A stretch of 64,000 bases of DNA. It comes from Salvia splendens. Taxonomy: Eukaryota > Streptophyta > Magnoliopsida > Lamiales > Lamiaceae. A program made the position numbers and the translations under genes. The stretch lies in the NCBI RefSeq assembly GCF_004379255.2, contig NC_056035.1, positions 27,652,502 through 27,716,501 of the forward strand. Direction: 5' to 3'. Below the pieces are notes generated by a model that was not told the DNA's origin, made no database searches, and worked only from the letters and a program-made list of their open reading frames with translations. Of the stretch, positions 23,990 through 36,889 are shown in pieces (position 1 is the first letter of the stretch; each line of letters starts with the position of its first letter).

Positions 23990-26610
23990 CTAAATCTTCT
24001 TCCTTCAACTATGTGTAGGGCCACAGTAAAGAATATATCGGACTTATCTCGTGTTTTTATGAAAATGAAAAAATAGTCAGTTAAAATTTGCATATTTTGA
24101 ACTAAAAATCAATAGAAGATGTAACCAACAAATGTTCCCAAAACAAAATTTTAAGCCATTTTTATGTAGTATCACGCTACAAATTTTCCCAATCAAATAG
24201 ATGTCTATTTTGAAATTTTAAGTTCAAGTGCACTTGCTGAAATTAACCCTAAAGAAGATGGTAACCAACAACTATCCCTAATAAATTAAATTGCTTATTT
24301 ATTCATAAAAAAATTAAAGACAATTTTATGCAATATCATGAAGGTCCTATTGTTACTTATTTTAAATTTTAAATTCAAGTACGGTGCTGAAATTAATCCC
24401 AAATCGTTAAAATTGCAAAAATAAATCGTACGATATTCAAGCTTTGGTCGAATATATTGATATTCGGAGGACAGATCTCAACTTCTAAATCAATCACCAC
24501 TAGACTTCGAGACTCTGTTGAATGTGGCGAATGTCCCAAGGCATTCTATGGTTTTCTGTAGGCATTATTTCGTACTCCACCGTCCCTCACTAAGTGAAAC
24601 ATTTCTTTTTGGCACGAAATATAAGAAAATGAGGTTTTGTTCATTAAGTGGAAAATATAAAGTAATGGATGATAAAGCAGAAAGTAGAAAGGAAAAAGTA
24701 AGAGCGAGAATGCCATAAAATAAAAGAGTGATGCTAAATGGTCATATTATGGTCAGCCACACGAGGCTAAATTAGTAACTTTAAGTGTTAGTTATTAAAT
24801 AAAATATTAGTTAGAGATAGTGGATAAATGAAAATTACACATATATCCTTAATCTTATTTTTGTTTTTCTAATTTCCTTAATCCTTTTATCTCGTTTCAC
24901 GCTAATGAGAGAGAATTCATATGTTTCAAATTTTGAATTAAGATACGTATTTAATAGCCTCATGTTGGAATTTGAATCAAAGCAGACCATAATTAATTGA
25001 TTTTCTTATTAAATGCCCACACATTAATATAAGTATAAAGGCGTATTATAGCTACCACTTATTAGTGAAATTTAATCCATGAAAATGTGATCTATATTCT
25101 CTCATGTACATGGCATTACACGCCCTAATAAAGCTTAATTATGGTACAATCAGTTTGACAAAAAAAAGTATGGATTAATAAAAAAAATATGAATAAACCC
25201 CGAAATAAGAATATAGTTCATAATGAAAATGTAAACAAAAAATAGAATATAAAAAATAATGTTCTTCATTCGGAATGAGTATTCTTAAAATAAATAATGA
25301 ATGATAAGCCTAAAAATAGAATATATAAAATATATATATATATATATATATATTAATTTAGAATTGAGTAGTCTTAGAATAAAATATAGTATTCGTAATT
25401 GTATTTATTACTGTATTTTTTTGTTGCTACAGCATAATACACCAAATATTTGATATGTGGATTAGTATTTTTTTTACTGTAAATTCACCTATAGAATGAA
25501 TTGGTATTGAACTCATAAGGACTAAATATTGCATGTGAAATCAATCTTGAAAGATGGTATTAGTGAACTTTGTCTCGATTTAACATTTGAGTATTCTAAT
25601 TGATATTTGATTCGATTGAAAATTATGAATTAAGTTTAGAATTTCTATTATTAATGATATTAGATTAAATTGAATATTTAAAATTCTTAAATAATTTTAG
25701 ATTAAATTGAACAAATGAATTGATTTTAGGCTTGTTTTAACTTTCATTTTATCTTACACTCAATTAAATAACCTAGTCGAATATTGGATTTAATTCTCAT
25801 ACAAGAAAAAAAATTCAATAATTAATTCATCTATTTTGTGATATTTGAAAACTGAACCACCTCTAAATTATTATTTAATCAAATTTAAATCTCATTATAA
25901 ACTTTACTAAATTAAATAGGTGGATAAGAATAATTCAATGGTTAATCTATCTGTTTTGCAAAAATACTAATGTCAATAAATTTCTTTTACCAATCAAATA
26001 ATTGAATGAAAATAATTCATTACTTTATATATCTATGTTTTGATAGTATTAAATTTGACCACAATAAAAAATTATTTAATCATACACTAATTGATCTTCC
26101 TATTTTGTGAAATTACATGTTAAGAACATATAAAATTATGCAGTAAAACACTTATTTCATTAGATTTTTTTGCAAATCAAATAGTAGGATGAAAATAATT
26201 CAGTATTTGATCTATCTATTTTTATGATATTAGATCTTAAGCACTCTAAAAGATTTGTTTAATCATACACTAATGTCATTATAATTTCTTAATCTAATAG
26301 TTGGATGCGAATAATTAACTCATTGTTCTATTTATTTAAATTAAGATTTTTCATTCTTAATAATATGTTGTGTACTATACTACAAAATTAAATTATAGAT
26401 TAACAAAATATATTTATAAATTTGAAATACTATATGATACTGAATCTCAGTTAATAATAAAAAAGTTAATAATAAGTGTATTAGTAACTCAACTAAAGGA
26501 AATTAATCATAATTGGACAAATTAATCTACTATTTTTTTGTATTATATGTTTGAAATGTAGTTGAACGATTTGGTGAATTTTAGATTCAAATGAACAATT
26601 CAATAGTTAC
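23990..26610. other. AT-rich intergenic DNA
   Basis: No gene seen. A perfect TA microsatellite lies at 25330-25352. MITE-like wording appears near 24570-24720 without convincing paired ends. Confidence 0.6.
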
Positions 26611-26611
26611 T

Positions 26612-27540
26612 TCTTATAATCGAGTGAATCTAAATAGTGGAATTGTTCGATTTGATCTAAGATTCAATTGAATTGAGTAGTATCAGTATATCAATTAAAT
26701 CAATTACCTTTTATATACTACATATGTCCCATAATAGATGTCACACTTTCCTTTTTAGTTTGTCCCATAAAAGATGTCACATTTCTTTTTTTTTTTTTTT
26801 TGGAAAAAAGCTCCCCATCACATTAATATAAATATATTATTTTCTCTCCACCTAACACAAAATAACATCTTCTAAAATCTCGTGTCATTTCCTAAGTGTG
26901 CCATCTATTATGGGACGGAGGGAGTACTATGTTTAGATGTAATTGGACAATAAAGGTGAGACTTAGATTCAATTGAACAATTCAAGTGGACCTAAGTACA
27001 ATTGAATTGTCAATTTGATTCTAAGTTCAATTGAATTATTTAGTTACACCATATAATCGAGTGAATCTAAACAGTAGAATTGTTCGATTTGGTTTAAGAT
27101 TCAATTGAATTGAGTAGTATCAGTATATCAATTAAATCGATTACCTTTTATATACTATGTTTAGATGTAATTGGACAACAAATGTAAATTATAGATTTAA
27201 ACGAACAATTCAATTGAATCTAAACACCATGAATTGTTCAATTGATTCTAAGTTCAATTGAATTATTTGGTTTAGATCTTATAATCAAGTGAATTTAAAC
27301 AGTAGAATTGTATATTTGATCGAAGATTCAATTGAGTAGTATATGTAAAAAAATCTCAAGTGTATTATTTTAATCAATTGGCCAAAGGCGATTTCAAATT
27401 CAAATGAAGAATTCAAGTGAATATAAGCACTACTGAATTATTCAATTGATTCCAAGTTTAATTGAATTATCTAGTTACATCTTATAATCGAGTGAATCTA
27501 ACTTCAATTAAATTGTTTAATTGAATAGCCCAATTAAATC
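26612..27540. repeat. Tandem repeat of about 227 bp rich in TTCAATTGAA palindromes
   Basis: Units start with ATAATCGAGTGAATCTAAAC-like text near 26612, 27054, 27283 and 27484. The first two are separated by 227 bp plus the MITE at 26718-26924. Each unit holds several AATTGAA/TTCAATT palindromic words. It has no coding capacity. Confidence 0.65.
26718..26924. mobile_element. Stowaway MITE with its empty site in the next repeat unit
   Basis: Ends CTACATATGTCCCATAATAG and CTATTATGGGACGGAGGGAG, TA flanks. The uninterrupted version of the target (CCTTTTATATACTATGTTTAG) is seen at about 27144-27164 in the neighbouring tandem unit, which fixes the borders and the TA duplication. Confidence 0.9.
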
Positions 27541-28419
27541 TAACACCAAATTAATATAATAATATTAAATTAAGTAATCGGATTCCATACCTTTTAAAAT
27601 TTGACTAGATTATTTGATTGAACTTAATTTGTTCAAGGATTATTTGTTACTTATTTTTATATCTATTTTTAATTAATATTTTGTTGTATTCCACATTTTT
27701 CTTAATTAGTTGGTTATTTTAAATAAATAAAATTAAATATAAAATCCAAATAAAATTAAATATAAATAAAAAATTGAAATATTTTGATATTTTCTAAACC
27801 AGAAAGTAAAGTTGTTAGAAATCATATTTTCAGATTTATTTTCTTAAGAGTATTTTTTTATGGAAACTTTACTTTTATTCAAACAAACAAGTGTATGAAA
27901 TTATCAATTTAATCTATTACATTTTGCATTCATTTTTAGATTAATTGGATAATTAAGGTGAATTTAAATTCAATTAAACAAATAAACTGCGAATCAGATT
28001 TTATTGTTAAAATTTGCGATGGAGTTACTGATTTTATTTACTTAAAATTGTGGATGATAGATAGCATGCTTCTTTAATTACAAGATTTCAATTAATTGTC
28101 TACAACATCTACATTTAAATTCTGTTCGTTCATTTATTGGTCCATTTATCAATACAAGTATGCTGCTTCCATTAGTTGTACATTTAAATTCCTGCTCCCT
28201 TTTCGTTCGTTTATTTGTCCAAACATGTAAAGGACACAAAAGTAAAATCAATTCCTAACTAAACTGGATATTTTAAGTAAACCGGTTTTTTGTGCTATTA
28301 AACCATTTTATGGCAGGCCATAATGTGACCACATAGCATTTCCCAAAATAAAATGACACACTAAGCTTGGGACATTCGAAAAAGGAATATGAATCACTTA
28401 ACAAAGGACATAGGGAGTA

Positions 28420-28669
28420 CTCCCTCCGTCTGCCATTAGGAGTCCCATTTTTTTCGACATGAGTTTTAAGAAATGTTAAGAAAAGTAGGTGAAAAAACTT
28501 AGTGGAATATTGGTTCAACTTGAATATATTAGTTATTAATGAAATGTGAGTGGAATGAGTTAGTGAAATGTGAGACCCTATTACCATTTATAGTAAAAGT
28601 GAACCGGAACTCCTATTTGCGGAAGGGCTAAAATGGAAAAAGGGGAGTCCTATTCGCAGACACAGGGAG
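28420..28669. mobile_element. Stowaway-like MITE
   Basis: Ends CTCCCTCCGTCTGCCATTAG and TCGCAGACACAGGGAG, TA flanks. Same subfamily as 11985-12236. The 104-codon minus-strand frame across it is not a gene. Confidence 0.8.
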
Positions 28670-28986
28670 TATTTATTAAAGAAATATGTCATCTTAGCCG
28701 GGACGAATGGAGGTACTAATTTCATTGCAAATGACTATTATTAGTGTATTGTGAAAACTACAAAACCCTCAATTCCTTGAGAGTATTTTAGTTCAAATAA
28801 ATATAAAAGTATAAAAATATCTAAAACAAGTAAAATTCAAAATGTAGGAATTATTCAAACTTTAAAGTTGGGAACTATTTATGTAGAAAGTAATTTTAAA
28901 AAATACTCCATCCATTATACTTTTAGTGTTATATTTTCTCTTTGTGAATGTATCACTAATTAACATATTTTCTAAAGAGTGAAATT

Positions 28987-29438
28987 CGCCATTAGTCTCT
29001 AACTTTTAGGGTCGTTGCAGAATAGACTCTTAATAAAAAAATACCCGGATAACCTAACATTTTAGATAATCGAGAATGAGGTATTTTCGGACTAAAACAC
29101 CCTCATATCCTATAAGAGCATTTTTGTCACTCCATTATATTGCTGACATATGATTTCTGCACATTTTTATCAGTATATATTTATTGTTTCTCAATAAATT
29201 CTCTACATGATATAACTAATACTTCCTACTAACTAGAAATAGAGGTGTATGAGAAGTTTTTTTTTGCAAATAATTTAAAACTTTAATTACGTATGAAGTA
29301 CCAAAACTTATTAGAAAATCACATAAGAAGATAAGAAGTTGCTGATATAAATATGACATATTTCATATGTCAGCAAATATAGGAATTGTCAAAAATGCCA
29401 TCAACAAGCCTAAAAATTAAGAACTAATGACGCAATCC
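28987..29438. mobile_element. Probable MITE with inverted ends
   Basis: CCATTAGTCTCTAACTTTTAGG at the left is mirrored by CCTAAAAATTAAGAACTAATGACG at the right. An inner pair CTGACATATG / CATATGTCAG strengthens the fold-back. Borders are approximate. Confidence 0.5.
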
Positions 29439-29602
29439 ACTCTTTTCTAAAATGAAATATTGTTAGGTTTATTTTATTCCTCTTTTCTAAAATGAAATAT
29501 AATTGGGTTTTACTTTATTGTCTTCTTTTTAAATTGATAAATATCAGCGACCAGCGTTAAATTTTCGTTTTTCTTTACGGAATGGACGCTGTCGATTTGC
29601 AA

Positions 29603-29752
29603 GTCAACTGGCGTGCCGTCATCGTAGCCGTTGATTGGGTATAACCAGAGATCAACCGACGGCCAAGATGTAGCCAAAATTTGTCGTACGAAAGCGGCAA
29701 AACACGTGTGCTTCAGTGATACAGGTGAATTTAATGGATACTAGCGAGTCAA
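29603..29752 (+). promoter_or_regulatory. Possible CAD1 promoter motifs
   Basis: A G-box core CACGTG at 29703-29708 and two W-box-type cores (GTCAA, complement of TTGAC) at 29603-29607 and 29748-29752 lie upstream of CAD1. W-boxes bind WRKY factors and are common in defence genes, but such short words also occur by chance. Confidence 0.25.
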
Positions 29753-29983
29753 CGGCAAGCATAAGTTTTCAGGGGAAGAATTTACACGCAGTCACACAGT
29801 AGATGTAAAAGTGTAGATGGTTGTTATTAGATACACAAGTGATTCTATACGCTGATTGCAAACGGAAAGACCTGAAAAAATATCTGAGAAACGAAGATTC
29901 AAGATCTGCCTAAGCTGATTTTTCGATTTCTCTTGTTTTTTGCCATTTTGGAGAGAGAGGTGTTCTTCTGCAAAGGGGTATGT

Positions 29984-30520
29984 AAAAATCGGTTCTTGAT
30001 AGCTGTGAGAGCCGTTCTTGATATCAAAATTGAGTTGGGTTCTGTGGAATTACTAATTAGAGTGAGTGTGATTAGTTGTTTAACTGCGGCTTTGTTTTTT
30101 TGGGATATGATGATATGGGCTTAGAATAAAAATCGATTCTTGATAGCTGCGAGGGCCGTTCTTGATTCAAAATTGAGTTGGGATTCTTGGGTTTTTTGGA
30201 ATTAGAGTGAGTGTGATTAGCTGCGGCTTTGGTTTTTTGGGGATGTGAAGATATGGGCTTGGAATAAAAATCGATTCTTGATAGCTGAGAGCGTCATTCT
30301 AGGTTAGGAATTGAGTTAGGAATCGACAATCGAGTGAGTGTGGTTAGTGGTTTAGCTGCGGCTCTGTTTTTTTGGGGATGTGAAGATATGGGCTTAGAAT
30401 AAAAATTGATTCTTGATAGGTGAGAGCGTCGTTCTAGGTTAGGAATTGAGTTAGTATTATTAGATTTTGCCGAATCGAGTGAGTTTGATTGGTGGTTTTG
30501 GGGGATGTGATGATATGGGA
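29984..30520 (+). repeat. Four tandem units running into the CAD1 start codon
   Basis: Units begin AAAAATCGRTTCTTGATAG at 29984, 30128, 30266 and 30401 (spacing 144, 138, 135). Each passes through GAGTGAGTGTGRTTAG and a TTTTTTGGGGATGTGA-like block and ends GATATGGG. In units 1-3 that ATG opens a four-codon frame, Met-Gly-Leu-Glu-stop (30115-30129, 30253-30267, 30388-30402). In unit 4 the matching ATG at 30515 is the CAD1 start. ATG-TGA start-stop pairs precede it in units 2-4. Confidence 0.85.
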
Positions 30521-33500
30521 GAACACGCGGCAGCGTTGGACACAGCTATAAATTCTGTGCAGGCATTAGGGAGGGGATTCGATGTGAACTATGACACGAG
30601 GTTGCTGTATTGTAAGGGCGTATCGGGGTCGAGGATTGTGGACATTGATGAGGAGCACACGAGGGATTTGTACCTTTCTGATGACTTTGTTGTGCCAAAT
30701 GTTTCAAGGGACATCAAGAGTTCTCACGAGGCAGGTGGGCGCGGCGGCTTTGGTGTTTGCAGTTATAATGAGGTATATGATGGTTTTATACTGTTTTGCT
30801 GGCTTCCTGTTTCTTGGTTTTGTATGTTGGCATTTGATTTTGGTGGATGTTGGTTTGTGCAATAGAGAAGATTTGATGCAAATTAGCATTTACCTTTGTG
30901 TATGATAGTGAGGTTTAATCTGTTTAGTGGCTATTCCATTTGTAAGGTTGTGATCAAACAGTAGCAGGTTATCGGTTAGGTTGGTTAGTGTTTCAAGTGG
31001 ATGCCGTTGCTCACACGCTTAGTATAATTAAAGAGGAGAACGAGTTATGTTGCTCTGTTCGAGGGTTTCACATAGACAGTGGTTTTTATGGAAGGTCTCC
31101 GTATTAGAAAGACAACTGCTTCCTTTATAAGAAGCACACATTCTTGATAGTAATATTCCGTGATGTTACTCTATGTTGATTAGGTCAATTTCTCCACAGT
31201 GTAACTTGCAACGTTTTTCTTGAAAATTCTATGGGTTGAGAGGATGGAAATATTTGCTAAGGACCAAAACCATAAGATTGGTTTCAAGACATGTTCGAGG
31301 AGTTAGACTTGCGTCATTTCATCTCTTTCACTGTGCACATAGCTTGCCTATTTGATTAATTTCAACATGGTACGGTTGTTTTACCTCTCATAATTCTATT
31401 ATAATATCAAATACAGATACAAAAGAGCAAAACCCGGTCAACCAGTATGGTGCTTCTCAATGTGTTTTCTTTCTTTGATCTTTTAATTGTTACATGCTAT
31501 TCATTGTCAATCAGCATTTGGAACTTATTTTATTCAAATGCTTACTTTACACAACACGAATACAGATGGTCGAGTATTTCAACAAAAAGGCAAATCTCTC
31601 CGGCCATACTCCACTTGGTAGCTTCAATGCTTCATTTAGCTTAACCGGTTCCAAGCATATAGATGCTGCTTCCACGAAGTCTCTTTGCCTCGATGGATTT
31701 TTCATTGCAATTGCTAAAATCGAGCTCATCAAATCACCTATGGCTCTAAATGAAAATGTCATACGGGCAGTGCCAAAATCGTGGGACCCACCTGCCCTAG
31801 CAAGGTAGAGAATTTCAGTCATGTACATGTATATCTCATTCTTCTCGCTGGCCTTATTTAACTTATCATATCCTTAACAGCTTCATCGAGACCTTTGGTA
31901 CACATGTTATTACATCTATAACTATTGGAGGTAAAGATGTAATCTATGTGAAACAGCACCTGTCGTCACCTCTCTCTATCGTGGAAATCAAGAACTATGT
32001 TCAAGATATCGGAAATCAAAGGTTCTGCAGCCCTGAAGGGCTTACGAATTCCGGCCTATTAAAAAATAAGGTTAGTTCCTTTTTCGCTTTCCATTCGATG
32101 ACTTTGCCGCCCTACTGCTTGTCCTGATCCATTTTGTTCTTAAATAATTTTTCTTATGAATATAAACTCATTTCTTCTCTCCATCTTGAATTTTCAGGGC
32201 AGCGATTCTTCTTTATTTAACAACCAAGGAATTTACCCTCAACCAGCTAGTGCACCTTACCTCTCCGGGAGTGGCAAAGAAGTACGTATAATCCACGCAA
32301 CAAAATGATATTTTATCTTCCAAATCATTTGGCCATGCTTCATATATATACCACAAAGGAGGTGTGATCCGTTGCTAACTTTCTTAAGTTGCTAACTCTG
32401 TTGACTTATCAACGCAGTGTATTAAATATGTCAACACGATCACATTGAAATGTCAACATAAACTTAGTTGATATTTTAATACACTGTGTTGACATTGATA
32501 TTTTAATACACTGTGTTGACATTGATATTTAAAATGTCAATACAAATTTATTTTAACATTTTAATGTGATCGTTTTGACATTTTTAATGCACTACGTTGA
32601 TGAGTTAGCAAATTAGCAATTTAAAAAAAGTTAGCATTATAACGCACCCCCTACACCAATGTATATATAAAATGTGGTAAATTTATAACACGAAATGGTG
32701 TTTCTGACCTTGATAAATGACAGTAAAACAGAATTGAGTATAAAGCTTTTATCTTCTTGAGCATTTTGCTTTTATGATTCTCAACATTTAGCTACAACAA
32801 GTTGAGATCTTTATGCTAGCAGGATGTCACCGTCATATTCAGAAGGCGTGGAGGGGATGATCTAGAACGGAGCCACATTCAGTGGGCAAAAACGGTCCGA
32901 TCTTCTCCAGATGTAATTGAGATGTCATTCTTCCCTGTAACAGAATTACTTGATGGAGTTCGAGGAAGGGATCATTTGGAACGCGCTATTTCTCTGTACC
33001 TAGAGTGTAAGAATTCCATTTCTTCGCTACTTTGGGTGATTTTACTCCGATATCTACTATGATACAGTCTTTATTGGATTCATCCATGCAGATAAACCTC
33101 AGATTGAAGAGCTACGATACTTCCTAGAATTTCAGGTCCCTCGAATATGGGCCCCCGTGCAGGATAGGTTTCCAGGACAAGCAAGAAAGGAACCAGTTTG
33201 TCCGTCATTACAATTTAGCATGATGGGACAAAAACTATACGTCAGCCAAGAGCAAGTACGTGCTAACTTTCTCACGTATTGAAACGATGAGGGATTAGAT
33301 TGGAAATGCATGATCAAAATATTTCGATCAATCAAAGTATGCAGTGGATTAGTATATACTCCCTCTGTCCCATTAAAAATGAAACGTTTTCCTATTTTGG
33401 TTATCCCATTAAAAATGAAACGTTTGTAAAAATGGAAACAACACTCTCTCCAATTTTTCTTATCTCTTACTTTACTCTCTCTTCATTAGCTCACAAAACA

Positions 33501-34311
33501 ACACTACATAAAATCCCATGCCGAAAATCAAATGTTCCATATTTAATGGGACGAAGGGAGTATAATGTTTATTTATCTGTCTAAGCTATTCCCTGAAGTA
33601 AACACCCTCTGCAGAGTAGTAGGCTTTCGTTTTTCGTATTTTGTTTATTTTACGTTGAAACAGAGAAGTGAGCAGGAAATGTTAACCGAAACATGGCTGC
33701 AGGTTTCAGTTGGCCGGAAGCCTGTGACTGGCATGCGGTTATGCCTCGAGGGATCTAAACAGAATCGCGTCAGTATCCATCTTCAGCATCTAGCGTCGCT
33801 TCCCAAGATCCTCCAGCCGTATTGGGACACACACGTGGCAATTGGTGCCCCGAAGTGGCAGGGCCCAGAAGAGCAGGACAGCAGATGGTTCGAGCCGGTC
33901 AAATGGAAGAAATTTTCGCACGTTAGCAGCGCACCTGTAGAGAACCCCGAGACCTTCATAGGCGACCTCATGGGCGCCTACGTGGTCACGGGAGCTCAGC
34001 TTGGGGTGTGGGATTTCGGTTCAAGAAACGTCTTGCATATGAAGCTCTTGTACTCTAGGCTTCCCGGATGCACAGTACGCCGGTCTTTATGGGATCATGC
34101 TCCGAACGAAAATTTCAGGAGACAGGATGACTCTAGCTCGAGCTCCGGTGAGGAGTATTCGGGCAATAAAGTGGCAAAATTTGTGGACATGACGGAGATG
34201 AGCAAGGGGCCGCAAGATCCGCCGGGACACTGGCTGGTGACAGGAGGGAAGCTTGGTGTAGAAAAGGGGAAAATTGTGGTGAGAGTCAAGTATTCATTGC
34301 TTAATTACTAA
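30515..34311 (+). CDS. CAD1: MACPF-domain protein, CAD1 homologue (constitutively activated cell death 1)
   Basis: Membrane-attack-complex/perforin family protein. Arabidopsis CAD1 restrains salicylate-dependent immune cell death. Seven exons: 30515-30772, 31566-31804, 31881-32070, 32198-32281, 32823-33006, 33092-33255, 33703-34311. All introns are GT-AG and phases close to 575 residues plus stop, near the length of CAD1. The N-terminus has the family NSVQALGRGFDV and LLYCKG motifs. Exon 3 holds the MACPF signature region FGTHVITS; exon 5 RRRGGDDLERSH; exon 7 VGRKPVTGMRL, SKQNRVSIHLQHL, GAPKWQGPEEQDSRWFEP and the C-terminal VEKGKIVVRVKYSLLNY, which from memory match CAD1 better than NSL1. ATG 30515 is chosen because the family homology begins there. 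An overlapping out-of-frame ATG at 30510 may lower initiation. Introns 4 and 6 carry MITEs. Confidence 0.95.
32358..32655. mobile_element. Long-armed MITE in CAD1 intron 4
   Basis: The left arm GGTGTGATCCGTTGCTAACT... to GATCACATTGAAATG is mirrored by the right arm ending AGTTAGCATTATAACGCACC over roughly 100 bases. Interior words TGTTGACATT repeat. No clear target duplication was seen. Mutator-like by structure. Confidence 0.6.
33359..33560. mobile_element. Stowaway-like MITE in CAD1 intron 6
   Basis: Ends CTCCCTCTGTCCCATTAAAA and TTTAATGGGACGAAGGGAG inside TATA flanks. The terminal motif AATGAAACG is repeated internally. Confidence 0.85.
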
Positions 34312-34824
34312 CATCAGTTTTCACTTTGTGTAGTGATTCTTGATGTTGGTTTGAAATGTACATGAATCTTGTTCTTCATAGTTTTCTGGGATCAGGATGG
34401 TTTGTTTGGCTTTAGATGTGTAGAAATTGTCTTCATATATTGATGTTTAGGAGTTGGTTGAATTGTGGTCTGAAGCAAGATTCAATATTGTATATTTTTT
34501 ATCTTCATAAAATTATAAATCTAGGGGTGTTGAGATACTCGCCTATTTAGTTAACCCCATATTCTTAGAATAGCTGAGATTAATTGTCATAGAGATCATC
34601 AAAATAATTTTAGCTATCGGTCGGCTGTCATAACTTATTATTACATAATTATTCATATAAAATTAAGTTGTGGGATAATTTTAGTTGGAAGTAGGGTGAC
34701 TATGACTTGTTATCATATAATTATTCATCTAGAATTAAATTGTGAGATTCAATCTCATTAACTAAACATATTACAAATTCAATTATGAAATATAATCTTT
34801 CATGTTGAATGTCTTTTGGAGATA

Positions 34825-34877
34825 CTCTCTCCGTCCGCTAATCGGAGTCCCAATATTTTGGTGTGGATTTTAAGAAA
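34825..34877. mobile_element. Left part of the MITE split by the Helitron
   Basis: CTCTCTCCGTCCGCTAATCG through GTGGATTTTAAGAAA matches the left end of the MITEs at 11985 and 28420 and stops abruptly where TCTATACTAC begins. The rest of the element is found 18 kb downstream at 52838-53020. Confidence 0.85.
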
Positions 34878-35369
34878 TCTATACTACTTAAAAGTGACAG
34901 TTGGTTGAAATTACTGTGCTACCCTTTTTGGCGGGATTTTGAGGAGGTTCCCATGTATTTTTTTTATTGTTGTTGTTTGTTCCTCAAAATGTGTTAACAT
35001 TTTTACACCTCAGAATCGAGACAATCAAGAAGAAATATATTTTTCCAATGCTTTACTGGAGTGTGTGTAAAATATTTAATTAGGCCAGTTCTACAATCAA
35101 ATAAAATCTCATATTTAGTATTATGGGTATATAACTAAGAAATATATATGTTGAATCTATTTAATTATTTCTATTGGTTATCTTTGTTTCATAGTTGTTA
35201 TTTCATGTATATGAAATTCTTTTTGAACTAATATCACCATTTTTTGAAAATCTTAATGCGAAAGAAGAAGGAATAGCATTAGCTCACAAATTAGAAAATG
35301 AAATATGTGAAAGGAGAGAGAAATCGAGATAGCCTTATTTATGGTGTGAAAGATGGAGGGACAAGAGAG

Positions 35370-35430
35370 ACACAGAGAGAGAGAGAGAAAGTGAAAGAAT
35401 ACAGAGAGAGAGAGAGAGGGGCAGAGAGAG
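35370..35430. repeat. GA microsatellite
   Basis: Several GAGAGAGA runs interrupted by short unique stretches in the Helitron 5' region. The rest of 34.9-35.8 kb shows nothing else. Confidence 0.75.
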
Positions 35431-35805
35431 CGTGGTAGAGAGATGAGACATCTTAATAAATATATATAGCTTTGCTGTTAAGCAATTTTTTAGGGTATTA
35501 AACCTGTTTCCAATGCAATTTGTCCCTGAAAAGCATAAATAATAGGTTAGTATTTATTTATACGAAATTATAAATAAATTCTTGAAATTATACATCAATC
35601 TTGCAACATATCAAATCTGCAAATAAGAAAATTAAAGAAGCTTCCTTAATCTATATCTTGAAAGCAATACGATATGATATGTATCTTAGTATGTATAGGA
35701 ATTAATGGTAACCTTTTGACAATTCAATCTCACTGTACATATGAACTGTAGAAGAGCATGACATAAAATTCTGAAAATTTATTTAATTACCTTAGAAGTA
35801 AGATT

Positions 35806-36110
35806 TCTTGAATGTCCTTATATTTGTTGCTGATTTTTGATTTATGTATGAATTGCTTCTATTCCTTAAATGAGTTCATAACCTGTTCATAAAAATGGAG
35901 ATAGTTAGGTGTATTGTAGTGATGTTAGAAGTGTGGAAAATTAAAGAATCTGCCTTAATCTATAGCTTGCTGATTCTTGAATGTGCTGATAGTAGTTTCT
36001 GTTTTTGGCTTTATGTATGAATAGCTTCTCTTCCTTAAATGAGTTCATAACCTGTTCATAAAAATGGAGATAGTTAGGTGTATTGTAGGGTTGTTAGAGG
36101 TGGAGTTTAT
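35806..36110. repeat. Tandem duplication of about 160 bp in the Helitron
   Basis: The block with TTCCTTAAATGAGTTCATAA, CCTGTTCATAAAAATGGAGA and TAGTTAGGTGTATTGTAG occurs twice in succession (around 35855-35925 and 36030-36095). Sequence before it (TTCTTGAATGT..., TTTATGTATGAAT) is also doubled. It is non-coding. Confidence 0.75.
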
Positions 36111-36889
36111 AATTGGTAATCTGCACTAGAAAGGGTATTAAGATACTTATTGAAATTGAAATTGATCTAAACTAATATTATTTATGAAATGTAATACCTT
36201 TTGACATGCATCGTTTTGCCTGCTCCCTCTCTTTATAGACTTGAAGAGGTTGTTATGGAAGGATCTATTTTCAGAACTTTTGTAGCCTCTGTGTAGGTAG
36301 CAGGTATTTCAATCTATTTGTCTCTTTCTTTTTCCTTTGGAGAGAGTGGCTGGCGGCTGCTTTTTGGGGTTGTATTGAATCCCCTTTGCACTCCTGTAAA
36401 ATAGGGTTAGTTTAAATAGAGGAAATTCCAACCATCAAGGTCATTTATTGGGCAAAACAAATGGACCATTCAATTAATTGCTTTTATTGATTCATTCATT
36501 TTCCAAGACACAAGCTGTCAATTATATAGATTCCTTATCATTAATTCGGGTAATGCATTAATTAATATTGCTAATGCATTTTTAACGTTGTTTTATTGTT
36601 TTTTAATCATTTAATATTTACTAAAGATTATCTGGTATATATTTTAAATGAGATATGTGAAAGGTTCTCCTAATCATTCTGTTTTTTTGGGAATATGGTA
36701 TGGTGTACATGTGTGCAGTGCAGGCTGGATTCCTTCCTCTATAAATATGTTTAATCACACTATTTACAGATCAGTTAGCTACAATCTCTTAAGATCTTAC
36801 TTCAACTTCAGCTCACATTTATAAGCTCGCTTTTGTTAGTTCTTTCTCTCTTTCATTCTTTTAAAATCAGTAGGAATTATGTTAGGTGT

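Noticed and set aside
29933..30124. 63-codon frame upstream of CAD1
   Set aside because: It lies across repeat unit 1 with no homology or conserved start; the short Met-Gly-Leu-Glu frames are the repeated feature.
29984..30520. CRISPR-like regularly spaced repeat
   Set aside because: Units are directly adjacent 140-bp copies with no unique spacers, and the DNA is from a plant nucleus.
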